From: Caenimonas soli
GTDB lineage: Bacteria; Pseudomonadota; Gammaproteobacteria; Burkholderiales; Burkholderiaceae_C
Reading direction: 5' to 3'
Assembly: GCF_013155545.1 (NCBI RefSeq)
Contig: NZ_JABJVV010000008.1
Location: 230,460 to 294,459, forward strand
Length of the DNA stretch: 64,000 nucleotides
Shown: one piece after another, positions 1-9,500 of the stretch
Numbering within the stretch: the stretch's first letter is position 1
How the letters are laid out: each line of letters opens with the position of its first letter
Notes under the pieces: generated by a model
The model's database searches: none
The model's input: only the letters and a program-made list of their open reading frames with translations
What the model was told of the DNA's origin: nothing
Translations under genes and position numbers: made by a program

Positions 1-1
1 G

Positions 2-217
2 CCGGTGGCCGTGCAGTCGCGCGGCAAGCAGGTCTGCACCTGTTTCAACGTCACCGACGCCGAGATCGGCGAGTTTCTGGGCGGCTGCGCCGGCAGCGAG
101 ACGCAAAGGCTGGATGCGTTGCAGGGCAACCTGAAATGCGGCACCAACTGCGGCTCCTGCGTGCCTGAACTCAAACGCATGGTCCGCGGGATCATCCCGC
201 TGAAGCAAGCCGCCTAG
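2..217 (+). CDS. nasA: Assimilatory nitrate reductase, C-terminal end (partial)
   Basis: Only the last ~71 codons are inside the window; the gene enters from the left. The visible part is a BFD-like [2Fe-2S] domain: a CTCFNVTD motif near the start and CGTNCGSCVPEL near the end supply four cysteines plus one extra. This domain forms the C-terminus of the large molybdopterin nitrate reductase NasA, where it passes electrons to the Mo centre in the cytoplasm. The genes that follow (ybiB, cobA for sirohaem) fit a nitrate/nitrite assimilation operon. A BFD domain also ends some nitrite reductases, so the NasA identity is inferred from context. Confidence 0.8.
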   Translation, partial: PVAVQSRGKQVCTCFNVTDAEIGEFLGGCAGSETQRLDALQGNLKCGTNCGSCVPELKRMVRGIIPLKQAA

Positions 218-244
218 GGGCAAATCGCCTAATAGCCGAAAGTC

Positions 245-1177
245 ATGAGGCTTCAGGGACAATTGGTCCCCATGGGCATCAGCCAATACATCAAGGTCAT
301 CGGCCGCGGCAAGCGAGGAGCTCGCTCGCTCGACCGCGAGCAGGCTGCCGATTTGTTCGGTCAGGTGCTGGATGGAGCCGTCACCGACCTGGAAGTGGGC
401 GCATTCTGCCTGTCGATGCGCATCAAGGGCGAGACGCCCGAAGAGATGGCGGGTTTCATGGATGCGACTTACGCGCGCCTGAATCACATCCCGTCCAGCG
501 GCAAGCCCGTCGTCGTGCTGCCCAGTTACAACGGCGCGCGCAAGCTGCCGGTGCTCACGCCCCTGCTGGCGCTGCTGATCGCGCGCCGCGGTCTCCCTGT
601 GCTCATCCACGGCACCGCCACGGAATCCAGCCGGGTGTTCGTGCCTCACGTGCTGCAGGCGATGGACATCCACGCGCTCCCCGGGGTGCGGGCGATTGCG
701 CCGGGCGAGGCTGCCTACGTGCCGACCGAGCTGCTGTGTCCCGGCCTGAAGCGCTTGCTGGACGTGCGGCGCGTCGTGGGCTTGCGCAACTCCAGCCACA
801 GCCTGGTGAAGCTGATGAATCCCTGCGCGGGGCCCGCGGTCGTCGTCAGCAGTTACACCCATTCCGAATATGCAGTGTCCATGGCCGCGGTGTTCGAACT
901 GATGGGCTCCACCGCCCTGCTGCTGCGCGGCACCGAAGGCGAGGTGGTGGCGGACGCGCGGCGGTTGCCGCAGATGGACGGCTTCATTGCCGGGCGGCAG
1001 GTGACCCTGCAGGAAGGCGAGAAAGGTACCCTCACCAACCTGCCGGATATGCCGCGTGAGGTCGACGCCGAAACCACGGCCACCTACATTCAGGAAGTGC
1101 TGGCGGGCACCAAGCCCGTGCCCGCGTCCATGGGCTTGCAAGTGGAACATATCTTGCATCTGGCTGAATCACTATGA
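245..1177 (+). CDS. ybiB: YbiB family DNA-binding protein (TrpD2-like fold)
   Basis: 310-aa protein resembling YbiB, a homologue of anthranilate phosphoribosyltransferase that binds nucleic acids and lacks TrpD activity. The conserved N-terminal IGRGKRGARSLDR block and the glycosyltransferase-family-3 body are visible. An internal ATG at 272 (MGISQYIKVIGRG) starts closer to the family's usual N-terminus than the ATG at 245, so the first nine residues may be untranslated. It sits 27 bp after nasA and overlaps cobA by 4 bp (ATGA), so it is probably co-transcribed with the nitrate assimilation genes. Confidence 0.85.
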   Translation: MRLQGQLVPMGISQYIKVIGRGKRGARSLDREQAADLFGQVLDGAVTDLEVGAFCLSMRIKGETPEEMAGFMDATYARLNHIPSSGKPVVVLPSYNGARKLPVLTPLLALLIARRGLPVLIHGTATESSRVFVPHVLQAMDIHALPGVRAIAPGEAAYVPTELLCPGLKRLLDVRRVVGLRNSSHSLVKLMNPCAGPAVVVSSYTHSEYAVSMAAVFELMGSTALLLRGTEGEVVADARRLPQMDGFIAGRQVTLQEGEKGTLTNLPDMPREVDAETTATYIQEVLAGTKPVPASMGLQVEHILHLAESL

Positions 1178-1941
1178 ATGCTGGAAAAGTCACTCTGGTG
1201 GGCGCGGGTCCCGGCGATCCCGAACTGCTCACCTTGAAAGCCCTCAAGGCCATCCAGGCCGCAACGGTGCTGCTGGTGGACGACCTGGTCAGCCAGGAAA
1301 TCGTCGCCTTTGCCGCGCCCACCGCTCGCGTGGTGTACGTCGGCAAGCGCGGTGGCTGCAAGAGCACACCCCAGGCCTTCATCGAGAAGCTGATGGTCAT
1401 GGCCGCCAAGGAAGGCGAGGTCGTGGTGCGTCTCAAAGGCGGTGACCCGTTCATCTTCGGCCGCGGCGGCGAAGAGGTCGAACACCTGCGCGAAGCCGGC
1501 ATCGAGGTGCAGGTCGTCAACGGCATCACCTCCGGCTTGGCCGCGGTCACGTCGCTCGGCGTGCCGCTCACGCACCGCGAACACGCGCACGGCGTGGTGT
1601 TCGTCACGGGCCATGCCCATCCCGGCTCACAGGGCGCCGACTGGCGAGCCCTGGCTGCGGCGGCGCGCGACGCCAAGCTCACCCTGGTGGTCTACATGGG
1701 TGTGAGCGGCGCGGCCCGCATCCAGGAAGAACTGCTCACCGCGCTGCCCGCCTCCACCCCGGTGGCGATAATCCAGCGCGCCAGCTTGCCGGACCAGCGC
1801 CATGCCGTCACCACGCTGGGGCAACTCGACGCGACCATCGCGCGGGAACAGCTCGCGAGCCCCTCGGTGATCGTGGTCGGCGATGTGATCAGGGGCGTGG
1901 CCGCGGCGAGAAGCGCCCCGGCGCAATTCCGCGTCGCCTGA
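1174..1941 (+). CDS. cobA: Uroporphyrinogen-III C-methyltransferase
   Basis: 255-aa SAM-dependent methyltransferase that converts uroporphyrinogen III to precorrin-2, the branch point to sirohaem and cobalamin. Family motifs are clear: VGAGPGDPELLTLKA at the N-terminus, VVRLKGGDPFIFGRGGEE in the SAM-binding core, and VVNGITSGLAA. The length matches the single-domain SUMT form rather than the longer CysG fusion. It overlaps ybiB by 4 bp and lies in the nasA operon, fitting sirohaem supply for assimilatory nitrite reductase. Confidence 0.95.
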   Translation: MNAGKVTLVGAGPGDPELLTLKALKAIQAATVLLVDDLVSQEIVAFAAPTARVVYVGKRGGCKSTPQAFIEKLMVMAAKEGEVVVRLKGGDPFIFGRGGEEVEHLREAGIEVQVVNGITSGLAAVTSLGVPLTHREHAHGVVFVTGHAHPGSQGADWRALAAAARDAKLTLVVYMGVSGAARIQEELLTALPASTPVAIIQRASLPDQRHAVTTLGQLDATIAREQLASPSVIVVGDVIRGVAAARSAPAQFRVA

Positions 1942-1972
1942 GGCGCCGGCGACGCCGCATACACTGCGGCCC

Positions 1973-3190
1973 ATGCAAGATTTCGATGTCGCCGTCATCG
2001 GCGCCGGCGCTGCCGGGCTGTTCTGCGCCGGCATAGCCGGCCAGCTTGGCCTGAAAGTGCTGCTGGTCGATCACGGCGACAAGGTGGCCGAGAAGATCCG
2101 CATTTCCGGCGGAGGCCGCTGCAACTTCACCAACCGCGACCTCGAGCCGCGCGCGCCGCACAAGCACTTCCTGGGCGAGAACCCTAATTTCTGCCGCTCG
2201 GCGCTGTCGCGATACACGCCCCAGGATTTCATGGCGCTGGTGCAGCGCCACGGCATTCCGTTTCACGAGAAGCACAAGGGCCAGCTCTTTGGCGATCGCT
2301 CCTCCGAGGACTTCATCCAGATGCTGCTGCGCGAATGCGAGGCGGGCGGCGTGACGCGCTGGCAGCCCTGCGCCGTAACCAGCATCGGCGCCTCGCAGCC
2401 GGGCTATCAGCTGCAGACCGACCGCGGCCCCGTCGCTGCCCGCCAGGTGGTCATCTCGACCGGCGGCCTGTCGATCCCCAAGATCGGCGCCACCGATTTC
2501 GGCTATCGCGTCGCCCGCCAGTTCGGCATCCGTATCGTCGAGCCGCGCCCGGCTTTGGTGCCGCTGACCTTCGACGGGGAAAGCTGGGCACCCTATTCGC
2601 AGCTGGCCGGCTTGTCGCTGCCGGTCGCCATAGAAACCGGGCAGAAGAAGGAGCGAATGGTTTTTCACGAGGACCTGCTGTTCACGCACCGCGGCCTGAG
2701 CGGGCCCGCCGTCCTGCAAATCTCCAGCTATTGGCGCCCGGGCCAGCCGATCCGCATCGACCTGGCGCCCGGGATCGACCTTCCCCAGGAGCTCGGGCGA
2801 GCCAAGGCGACGTCGCGCAAGCTCATCGCCAACGAGCTCGCCGCCTTGGTGCCCTCGCGCCTGGCCGACGCCTGGGCGCAGCAAGATCCCGCCTGGCAGC
2901 GGCCCGTGAACGAAAGCAGCGACAAGGCCCTGGCCGCCCTGGCCGAGCGCCTGGCCCATTGGCCGCTGCTGCCGAACGGCAGCGAAGGCTACAAGAAGGC
3001 GGAAGTGACTGCCGGAGGCGTGGACACCCGAGACCTCTCGTCGCAGACCATGGAGTCGAAGCAGCCCGGCCTGTACTTCATCGGCGAGGTGGTGGACGTG
3101 ACGGGCTGGCTGGGCGGCTACAACTTCCAGTGGGCCTGGGCCAGCGCCTATGCCTGCGCCCAAGCCCTGGCGGCTAGCGCGCGCCCATGA
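1973..3190 (+). CDS. NAD(P)/FAD-dependent oxidoreductase, HI0933/YhiN family
   Basis: 405-aa flavoprotein of the YhiN/HI0933 family. The N-terminal dinucleotide-binding motif VIGAGAAGLFCAG is followed by the family-typical KIRISGGGRCNFTN, and the C-terminus carries GEVVDVTGWLGGYNFQWAW, a second FAD-contact block. Length is normal. The physiological substrate of most members is unknown. It starts 31 bp after cobA and may share its transcript. Its 3' end overlaps the convergent histidine kinase by 17 bp. Confidence 0.9.
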   Translation: MQDFDVAVIGAGAAGLFCAGIAGQLGLKVLLVDHGDKVAEKIRISGGGRCNFTNRDLEPRAPHKHFLGENPNFCRSALSRYTPQDFMALVQRHGIPFHEKHKGQLFGDRSSEDFIQMLLRECEAGGVTRWQPCAVTSIGASQPGYQLQTDRGPVAARQVVISTGGLSIPKIGATDFGYRVARQFGIRIVEPRPALVPLTFDGESWAPYSQLAGLSLPVAIETGQKKERMVFHEDLLFTHRGLSGPAVLQISSYWRPGQPIRIDLAPGIDLPQELGRAKATSRKLIANELAALVPSRLADAWAQQDPAWQRPVNESSDKALAALAERLAHWPLLPNGSEGYKKAEVTAGGVDTRDLSSQTMESKQPGLYFIGEVVDVTGWLGGYNFQWAWASAYACAQALAASARP

Positions 3191-5840
3191 GTTCGTTCAG
3201 CACTTCCAGCAGCCGGTCGATCGCCACGGGCTTGACCAGGTGCTCGTCGAATTTGGCGGCCAGCGCCAGGGCCCGGTCGTTTTCGCGGCCATAGCCGGTC
3301 AGGGCCACCAGCTTCATTCCCGCAGCGCGCGGATCGGCGCGCAGCAGCCCCGCGAGCTGGTAGCCGTCGATGTCCGGCAAGCCGATGTCCAGCAAAGCCA
3401 GCTGCGGGACATAGCTGTCCAGCAGCGCCATGGCCTCGTCGGCATGGCCGGCGCAGCGCGCTTCGTAGCCCACCATCCGCAAGATCTCGGCCAGGGTGTC
3501 GGCGGCGTCGGCGTTGTCATCCACGACCATGATGCGGCCGCTGCCGGCGGCCGGCGTTTCACCGGGGTCGCCATCGCTCTCAGGCGATGGCGGCTGGTCG
3601 CTGGCCGGCAGGCGCACGACGAAGCGGCTACCCTTTCCCGGCCCGTCGCTGGCTGCGGAAACGCTGCCGCCATGCATTTCCGCCAGCGTGCGAACGATCG
3701 TGAGCCCGAGGCCCAGGCCTCCAGCCTGGCGATCCATGGACTGCTGGCCCTGCACGAACAGATCGAACACCCGGGGCAGCAGCTGCGCGTCGATGCCGCT
3801 GCCGTTGTCCTGCACGCTGGCTTCGACGAACCCATCCGCCCGGTCCAGCGCCAGCGTGACGACCCCGTCCGCAGGCGTGAACTTCGCCGCGTTGACCAGG
3901 AGATTGCAGAGAATCTGGGTCAGGCGCACCCCATCGCCGATCACCTGCGCCGGCTGCTCGCCCAGGCGCAGCTCAACCGGCCGCTGGTGCTTCTCGAACA
4001 CCGGGCGCGTCAGCTCCACGGCATGGGCCACTATCGCCTTCATGTCCACCGCCTCGCGCTGCAGCTGGATCTTGCCCTGCGTGATCCGCGAAACGTCCAG
4101 GAGGTCGTCGATCAGGCGCGACAGGTGGGCCACCTGGCGCCCGATGACGCGACGCTCGTCCAAACCCACGGTCGGGTTGCGGCGGGCCATCAGCTCCAGG
4201 GCGCTGGCAATCGGCGCCAGGGGGTTGCGCAGCTCGTGGCCCAGCATGGCAAGGAACTCGTCCTTGGCGCGGTTTGCCGATTCGGCGTGCCGGCGCGTGG
4301 CTTCCGCCTCCGCGTAGAGACGCGCATTGTCCAGCGCCAGCGCGGCGCGTTGTGCCAGCGCCCGAACCAGGGCCTGGTCTTCCTCGGTGATGTCGCGGCC
4401 CGACTCGGCCTGCACGACGCCCATCGCCCCGATGGTGCGCCCGCGGGCCACGAGTGGAACGATGTAATGGGCGCGCATCCCGAAAGTCTCGGTGTAGAGC
4501 CTCATCGCCGGATCGGCCATCACTTCCGGGTCCGTAAAATTGCCGTGGTGCGGGCGCCCGTTCGCCATCACCCAGGCCATCGAGCCCTTCGTGCCGTCGG
4601 CGGCGCGCAACTCCCTGGCCATTCGAAGCGCCCGTTCGGCCCTTTCCGGATCGCTGTGGTGCGCCAGGCGGCGCTGCGAGTCACCATGTTCGTCCAGCAG
4701 GTCGAGGCGGCACCAATCAGCAATCTCCGGCACGACGATCCTGGCGATGGCTTGCAGCGTTTCATCGGGGTCCAACGAGCCCGAAAGCACCGCCCCGGCT
4801 TTCGCCAGCAGCTCGAGCCGGCGGCGCGCAGCTTCGGCCTCGCCTCGGGCGCGGCGCTCGGCCTCCAGCAGTTCCACCCGCTCGGTGACGTCCGTGCTGG
4901 CGCCCACCATGCGCAAGGGTTGTCCCTGCGCGTCGCGTACCAGGTGGCCCCGGGTGGTGATCCACCGGGTACGTCCATCGGGAAGACGGGTGCGGTACTC
5001 GGCCGTGTAGGGCGGTCCACCCGCCAGCGCAGCCCGCATGGCCTGCCGGGCCTTGGGAAAGTCCTCGGGGTGGACCCGTGCGCGAAACCCTTCATAGCCA
5101 CCGGTATCGCCGCCCAGCTCCATCTCATGCATCTCATAGATCCGGTCGGACCAGGTGACGTGGTTGCGCACGATGTCCCAGTCCCAGATGCCGACCTGCC
5201 CTGCCTCCACGGCCATTCGCAGGCGTTCTTCGCTGATACGCAGCGCGTCCTCGGCCTGCTGGTGCTGCTCGACCAGACGGGCGTTCACGACCACGGGCGC
5301 GGCGAGCATGGCAAGCTCGGCGGCAAAAGCAACGTCTTCCGGCGTATGGCGGCGGCCGGACCGGCCCATGAAGAGCGTCAGCCCGCCGACCACTTCGTCC
5401 CGGTAGCGCACGGGCACCGTGATCATCGAGGTGAACGCCAGCCGGCGCAGCAAGGCCAGATGACCCTCGTTGACGGCGATGCTGCAATACCAGGCGTCGT
5501 CGGTCTGGGGGTGCAGGGCGGGCCGCCCGGAGGAGAGCGCGCAAAGGTTGATATCCGTGCGCTCCTGCCTCACCCATTGGGTGGGCGCCAGCAGGGCTTC
5601 GATGTCGGGCGCCTCATGGGCGGCGACCGTCCGCCGCACGCCGCCACCATGGACCACGTCGAAGAAGCCAAAATCGGCCAGCGCCGGCAAGCAGGCGTCG
5701 ATGGTCTGGCGCAGCGTATCGTTGAAATCCGCCGCCGATGCCAGCAGCCTCGCGGCACGGCCGAGTATCTGCCGCTGCACTTCGGGCGCGGCCGCAGGGA
5801 GCATGGCTGGATGGGGTCCCACTGAGAGATTCTGGCGCAT
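3174..5840 (-). CDS. Hybrid sensor histidine kinase/response regulator (GAF-PAS-GAF-HisKA-HATPase-REC)
   Basis: 888-aa protein without an obvious membrane segment. Order: GAF-like domain (~30-190), PAS (~205-320, with WDWD and VHPEDF), a second GAF (~340-510), HisKA with phospho-acceptor His535 in GHELRNPL, HATPase_c ([26 protein letters not shown]), and a C-terminal receiver with Asp818 and Lys870. It is a soluble hybrid kinase; the signal sensed is unknown. I chose the ATG at 5840 because upstream codons of the open frame are antisense to rpsU and carry no domain; 5804 is an alternative. Convergent with the flavoprotein gene. Confidence 0.85.
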   Translation of the reverse strand: MRQNLSVGPHPAMLPAAAPEVQRQILGRAARLLASAADFNDTLRQTIDACLPALADFGFFDVVHGGGVRRTVAAHEAPDIEALLAPTQWVRQERTDINLCALSSGRPALHPQTDDAWYCSIAVNEGHLALLRRLAFTSMITVPVRYRDEVVGGLTLFMGRSGRRHTPEDVAFAAELAMLAAPVVVNARLVEQHQQAEDALRISEERLRMAVEAGQVGIWDWDIVRNHVTWSDRIYEMHEMELGGDTGGYEGFRARVHPEDFPKARQAMRAALAGGPPYTAEYRTRLPDGRTRWITTRGHLVRDAQGQPLRMVGASTDVTERVELLEAERRARGEAEAARRRLELLAKAGAVLSGSLDPDETLQAIARIVVPEIADWCRLDLLDEHGDSQRRLAHHSDPERAERALRMARELRAADGTKGSMAWVMANGRPHHGNFTDPEVMADPAMRLYTETFGMRAHYIVPLVARGRTIGAMGVVQAESGRDITEEDQALVRALAQRAALALDNARLYAEAEATRRHAESANRAKDEFLAMLGHELRNPLAPIASALELMARRNPTVGLDERRVIGRQVAHLSRLIDDLLDVSRITQGKIQLQREAVDMKAIVAHAVELTRPVFEKHQRPVELRLGEQPAQVIGDGVRLTQILCNLLVNAAKFTPADGVVTLALDRADGFVEASVQDNGSGIDAQLLPRVFDLFVQGQQSMDRQAGGLGLGLTIVRTLAEMHGGSVSAASDGPGKGSRFVVRLPASDQPPSPESDGDPGETPAAGSGRIMVVDDNADAADTLAEILRMVGYEARCAGHADEAMALLDSYVPQLALLDIGLPDIDGYQLAGLLRADPRAAGMKLVALTGYGRENDRALALAAKFDEHLVKPVAIDRLLEVLNELMGAR

Positions 5841-5884
5841 TTCACGCGCGCAAGGCTGGGATTGACCCTCCCGGCAGGCAGCGC

Positions 5885-5912
5885 TTGCTACCGGCCGCCG
5901 TGGGGCTATAAT
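5885..5912 (+). promoter_or_regulatory. Sigma70-type promoter upstream of rpsU
   Basis: A perfect TATAAT at 5907-5912 is preceded by TTGCTA at 5885-5890 with 16 bp between. It lies about 120 bp upstream of rpsU in the divergent gap from the histidine kinase and points toward rpsU, leaving a long leader. Confidence 0.6.
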
Positions 5913-6035
5913 GTCGGGCTTTGCTGGCAAACCCCCAACGGCCTGATCAATCAAGTTGGGGAAACCGCAGTTAAGGCGCCCGGGCCCGATCTCCCTGGCA
6001 CCCTCTGGCTGCACATTTTGGAAATTCATTAGCTG

Positions 6036-6248
6036 ATGACGACGATCCGTGTAAAAGAAAACGAGCCGTTCGACGTGGCCCTGCGCCGCTTCAAACGCAC
6101 CATCGAGAAGCTGGGCCTGCTGACCGAACTGCGCGCGCGCGAGTTCTACGAGAAGCCCACCGCCGAGCGCAAGCGCAAGAAGGCCGCGGCCGTCAAGCGC
6201 CACTACAAGCGCGTTCGCAGCATGCAGTTGCCCAAAAAGCTGTACTGA
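6036..6248 (+). CDS. rpsU: 30S ribosomal protein S21
   Basis: 70-aa basic protein with the S21 pattern: [24 protein letters not shown], a lysine/arginine-rich middle ([16 protein letters not shown]) and the short C-terminus of the beta-proteobacterial form. S21 binds the 30S platform and helps base-pairing of the mRNA leader. As in many proteobacteria a GatB/YqeY-domain gene follows. A terminator separates the two, so yqeY probably depends on read-through or its own promoter. Confidence 0.97.
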
Positions 6249-6268
6249 TCCTGCCCTCGCGGCACCCG

Positions 6269-6304
6269 AAAAGCCTGCCTGGGGACGCTCAAGCAGGCTT
6301 TTTT
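6269..6304 (+). terminator. Rho-independent terminator after rpsU
   Basis: A 10-bp inverted repeat (AAAAGCCTGC / GCAGGCTTTT) with a 14-nt loop runs into a T tract, 21 bp after the rpsU stop codon. Confidence 0.85.
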
Positions 6305-6323
6305 CATTCCCTGGGAGACAAGA

Positions 6324-6770
6324 ATGAGCCTCAAAGAACGCATTACCGATGACATGAAGGCCGCCATGCGCGCCAAGGACGCCGAGCGCCTGGGCACCAT
6401 CCGCCTGCTCACGGCCGCCATGAAGCAGAAGGAAGTGGACGAGCGCGTGGAGCTGGATGACGTGGCCGTGATCGGCATCGTCGACAAGATGCTCAAGCAG
6501 CGCAAGGACAGCATCGAAGCCTTCGAGAAGGCGGGACGGCAAGACCTGGCCGACAAGGAAAAGTCCGAAGTGACCGTGCTGCAGGCCTATCTGCCGGCGC
6601 GGCTTTCAGCCGATGAGGTGGCGGCCGAGGTCAAGGCGATCGTGGCTGAGCTTGGCGCCAAGGGTCCCGGCGATATGGGCAAGGTCATGGGCGCCGTGAA
6701 GTCCAAATTGGCCGGCAAGGCCGATATGGGGCTGGTTTCGGCTGCGGTGAAGGCGGCGCTGGCTGGCTGA
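6324..6770 (+). CDS. GatB/YqeY domain-containing protein
   Basis: 148-aa YqeY-like protein, related to the tail domain of GatB, which contacts tRNA in the amidotransferase. It starts MSLKERITDDMKAAMRAKD and ends in the GDMGKVMGAVKSKLAGKAD block. Length is the family's usual one. A GGGAGA ribosome-binding site precedes the ATG. Its position after rpsU is conserved in proteobacteria. The exact function is not established; a role in tRNA-linked metabolism is inferred from the GatB relationship. Confidence 0.93.
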   Translation: MSLKERITDDMKAAMRAKDAERLGTIRLLTAAMKQKEVDERVELDDVAVIGIVDKMLKQRKDSIEAFEKAGRQDLADKEKSEVTVLQAYLPARLSADEVAAEVKAIVAELGAKGPGDMGKVMGAVKSKLAGKADMGLVSAAVKAALAG

Positions 6771-6776
6771 ATGGGC

Positions 6777-6842
6777 TGTCATGCCGGACTCGATCCGGCA
6801 TCCACGCGCCGCCATGGATCCCGGGTCGAGCCCGGGATGACA
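6777..6842. repeat. REP-like palindromic repeat
   Basis: Two adjacent palindromes: TGCCGGACTCGATCCGGCA and ATCCCGGGTCGAGCCCGGGAT. The second half closely matches the repeat at 10,028-10,089. It fills the gap between the convergent yqeY and pmbA genes, a typical place for REP elements, where it could act as a bidirectional RNA hairpin. Confidence 0.75.
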
Positions 6843-6847
6843 AATCC

Positions 6848-8224
6848 TTACGAGCCGGCCACTTTCATCTTGTTCACCAGGATAGACCCCACCGTCTTGG
6901 CGCCGTAGTTGTAGGTGTCGGCGCCCACCGCCTGGATGCCGGCCAACATATCGCGCAGGTTGCCGGCGATGGTGATTTCCTGCACCGGATAGGCGAGTTC
7001 GCCCTTCTCCACCCAGAAGCCGCTGGCGCCGCGCGAATAGTCGCCGGTGACGTAGTTGACGCCCTGGCCCATCAGCTCGATCACGAACAGGCCCGTATCC
7101 AGCTTGCGCAGCATCTCCTTCAGCTCATCACCAGGCTGTGTCAGGCGTGACGTGAGCGTGAGGTTGTGCGAGCCGCCGGCGTTGCCGGTGGTCTTCATGC
7201 CCAGCTTGCGAGCGGAGTAGCTGCTCAGGAAGTAGCCTTCCACCCGGCCCGCGTCCACGACCTTGCGCGCCGTGGTGCGCACGCCCTCTTCGTCGAAAGC
7301 CGCGCTGCCCTTGCCGCGCGGCACGAGCGGGTCTTCCAGTACGTCCACGTGGTCCGGAAACACCTTCTTGCCCAGCGAATCGAGCAGGAAGGTGCTCTTG
7401 CGATAGAGCGCGCCGCCGCTCACGGCCTGCACGAAGCCGCCCAACAGGCCGGCCGCCAGGGGCGATTCGAACAGCACCGGGCATTCGCGGGTGGTGATCT
7501 TGCGCGACTTCAGGCGGGCCAGCGCCCGTTCGGCGGCGTAGCGGCCCACTTCCTCGGCGCCCGCCAGTTCGGAGGCGGCGCGCATGGAGCTGTACCAGGC
7601 GTCGCGCTGCATGTCGCTGCCCTTGCCGGCAATCGGGGCCACCGAGATCGAATGGCGCGAGCTGGCATAGCCACCGCGAAACCCCCGCGTATGGGAGCTG
7701 AAGAAATGACTTTGCTGGGCCGAAACGCCCGCGCCCTCGCTGTTGGTGATGCGCTTGTCGGTGGCGAAGGCCGCGCCCTCGCAGACCAGCGCCAGGCGGG
7801 CCGCCTCTTCGCTGGTGATGTCCCAAGGGTGGAACAGGTCCAGATCGGGCTGCTCCTCGGGCCCGGCGATGTCTCCGGCCTCCGGCAGGCCTGCTACCGG
7901 ATCTTCCGCCGTGAAGCGAGCGATGTCGTAGGCGGCCTGCACGGTCTGTTCGATCGCCGCACGAGAGAAGTCCGAAGTGCTGGCGTTGCCGCGACGCTGC
8001 CCCACGTAAACTGTGACGCCCAGCGACTTGTCGCGGTTGCGCTCCACGTTCTCCATTTCGCCCTTGCGCACCGAGACGCTCAGGCCGCAGCCTTCCGATG
8101 CCTCGGCCCCGGCGTCCGTGGCTCCCAGCTTCTTGGCGTGGGCCAAGGCGGTATCCACCAGTTCTTCGAAGGTAGCGCGGCTGTAACTGAAGCCGGTGGC
8201 GGCGCGGGAGTCGGGATTGTTCAT
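6848..8224 (-). CDS. pmbA: Metalloprotease PmbA/TldE
   Basis: 458-aa protein of the TldD/PmbA family. TldE (PmbA) is the non-metal partner that, with TldD, forms a heterodimeric protease processing modified peptides such as microcins and CcdA. Family signatures seen: VSVRKGEMENVERNRDKSLGV near the N-terminus, GAGVSAQQ and the glycine-rich C-terminal block with GVNYVTGDYSRGASGFWVE. I used the ATG at 8224 (MNNPDSRAATGFSYSR); codons upstream overlap the divergent darP leader. Divergent to darP, with only 25 bp between the start codons. Confidence 0.93.
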   Translation of the reverse strand: MNNPDSRAATGFSYSRATFEELVDTALAHAKKLGATDAGAEASEGCGLSVSVRKGEMENVERNRDKSLGVTVYVGQRRGNASTSDFSRAAIEQTVQAAYDIARFTAEDPVAGLPEAGDIAGPEEQPDLDLFHPWDITSEEAARLALVCEGAAFATDKRITNSEGAGVSAQQSHFFSSHTRGFRGGYASSRHSISVAPIAGKGSDMQRDAWYSSMRAASELAGAEEVGRYAAERALARLKSRKITTRECPVLFESPLAAGLLGGFVQAVSGGALYRKSTFLLDSLGKKVFPDHVDVLEDPLVPRGKGSAAFDEEGVRTTARKVVDAGRVEGYFLSSYSARKLGMKTTGNAGGSHNLTLTSRLTQPGDELKEMLRKLDTGLFVIELMGQGVNYVTGDYSRGASGFWVEKGELAYPVQEITIAGNLRDMLAGIQAVGADTYNYGAKTVGSILVNKMKVAGS

Positions 8225-8249
8225 AGCGGGGCTATGATACTTGGCCCAC

Positions 8250-8912
8250 ATGTCACGCAAACCCAAAAAAGGCTATTTCGTCCGCGGCCAGTTCGTCGCT
8301 GAAGGTAGTGAACTCGATCTTGAACTCAAGGCCGAGCTCAGAGGAACCGACGAAGCCAGTAAAACCGAACTGAAACGCGAGAGCACCGAGCTGCAAAAGC
8401 TGGGTGAGGCTCTGCTGACGCTGCGCGCCGATCTGATGGAGGGTCTGCCCCTGTCGGAAAAGCTGACCGACGCCATCGCCGAGGCCAAACGCATCACCAA
8501 CTTCGAGGGCAAACGCAGGCAGATGCAGTTCATCGGCAAGCTGATGCGCTTGCTCGACGAGGAAACCCTGCAGGCCGTGCGCGACGCGCTCGAGGCGCAG
8601 CAGAAAGGCTCGGCCCGCGACGCCCAGTCGCTGCACCAGGCCGAGAAATGGCGTGACGACCTCATCGCCAAGGAAGACGCGCTGGACCTGTGGCTGCGGG
8701 AATATCCCGAGACCGACACGCAGCAGCTGCGGGCCCTGATCCGCCAGGCGCGCAAGGACGTGCAGCCGGACAAGGAATCCATTTCCAAGGGCCTGGCGCC
8801 GCGCCACGGGCGGGCCTATCGCGAAATCTTCCAGTTGGTGCGCGCGCAGCTTTCCGGCGAAAACGCGCAGCCCGAACAGGATGAGGGCAGCTATGACCCT
8901 AGACAAGCCTGA
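8250..8912 (+). CDS. darP: Ribosome biogenesis factor DarP (YjgA/DUF615)
   Basis: 220-aa charged, helical protein of the DUF615/YjgA family, which binds late 50S assembly intermediates. It begins MSRKPKKGYFVRGQFV and contains the KRITNFEGKRRQMQFIGKLMR block typical of YjgA. A TTG at 8241 is in frame but the ATG at 8250 fits the family. Divergent from pmbA and overlapping mog, the usual Burkholderiales order. A TATGAT at 8233-8238 could be the -10 element. Confidence 0.92.
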   Translation: MSRKPKKGYFVRGQFVAEGSELDLELKAELRGTDEASKTELKRESTELQKLGEALLTLRADLMEGLPLSEKLTDAIAEAKRITNFEGKRRQMQFIGKLMRLLDEETLQAVRDALEAQQKGSARDAQSLHQAEKWRDDLIAKEDALDLWLREYPETDTQQLRALIRQARKDVQPDKESISKGLAPRHGRAYREIFQLVRAQLSGENAQPEQDEGSYDPRQA

Positions 8913-9495
8913 TCCTGTCCGCATCGGCATCGTGTCCGTCAGCGACCGGGCTTCCACCGGCGTCTACGAGGACAAGGGCCTGCCCGCGCTGAAGGATTGG
9001 CTCACGCGGGCCCTGAAGAACCCGATCACCTTCGAAGCCCGCCTGATCCCCGACGAGAAAGATGGCATCAGCGCCGCCCTCATTGAGCTGGTGGACGCTG
9101 GCTGCTCGCTGGTGCTCACCACCGGCGGCACCGGCCCGGCGCCGCGCGATGTGACGCCCGAAGCCACGCTGGCCGTAGCGCACAAGGAGATGCCGGGCTT
9201 TGGCGAGCAGATGCGGCAGATCAGCCTGCGCTTCGTCCCCACCGCCATCCTCTCGCGCCAATGCGCCGTGATCCGCGGCAAGAGCCTGATCATCAACCTG
9301 CCTGGCCAGCCCAAGTCGATCCAGGAAACGCTGGAAGGCCTCAAGGGTGCGGGCGGCGAACAGCTCGTGCCGGGAATCTTCGCGGCCGTGCCCTACTGCG
9401 TGGACCTGATAGGCGGCCCGTACTTGGAAACCCACGACGACGTGTGCAAGGCCTTCAGGCCGAAATCGGCCATCCGCGCCGCGCGGCCGGCCTGA
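8893..9495 (+). CDS. mog: Molybdopterin adenylyltransferase
   Basis: 200-aa MogA family protein that adenylylates molybdopterin before molybdenum insertion. Visible motifs: IGIVSVSDRASTGVYEDKG at the N-terminus, LTTGGTGPAPRDVTPEAT (MoCF signature) and INLPGQPKSIQETL. Start at ATG 8893 gives MTLDKPDPVRIG; an ATG at 8881 is in frame. The start overlaps the end of darP by 20 bp, so translation is probably coupled. It supplies cofactor for molybdoenzymes such as the NasA at the left edge. Confidence 0.93.
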   Translation: MTLDKPDPVRIGIVSVSDRASTGVYEDKGLPALKDWLTRALKNPITFEARLIPDEKDGISAALIELVDAGCSLVLTTGGTGPAPRDVTPEATLAVAHKEMPGFGEQMRQISLRFVPTAILSRQCAVIRGKSLIINLPGQPKSIQETLEGLKGAGGEQLVPGIFAAVPYCVDLIGGPYLETHDDVCKAFRPKSAIRAARPA

Positions 9496-9500
9496 ATCGC

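Noticed and set aside
3150..5825. Long plus-strand open frame antisense to the histidine kinase
   Set aside because: It lacks domains, while the minus-strand frame carries complete GAF, PAS, HisKA, HATPase and receiver motifs. A shadow frame in GC-rich DNA.
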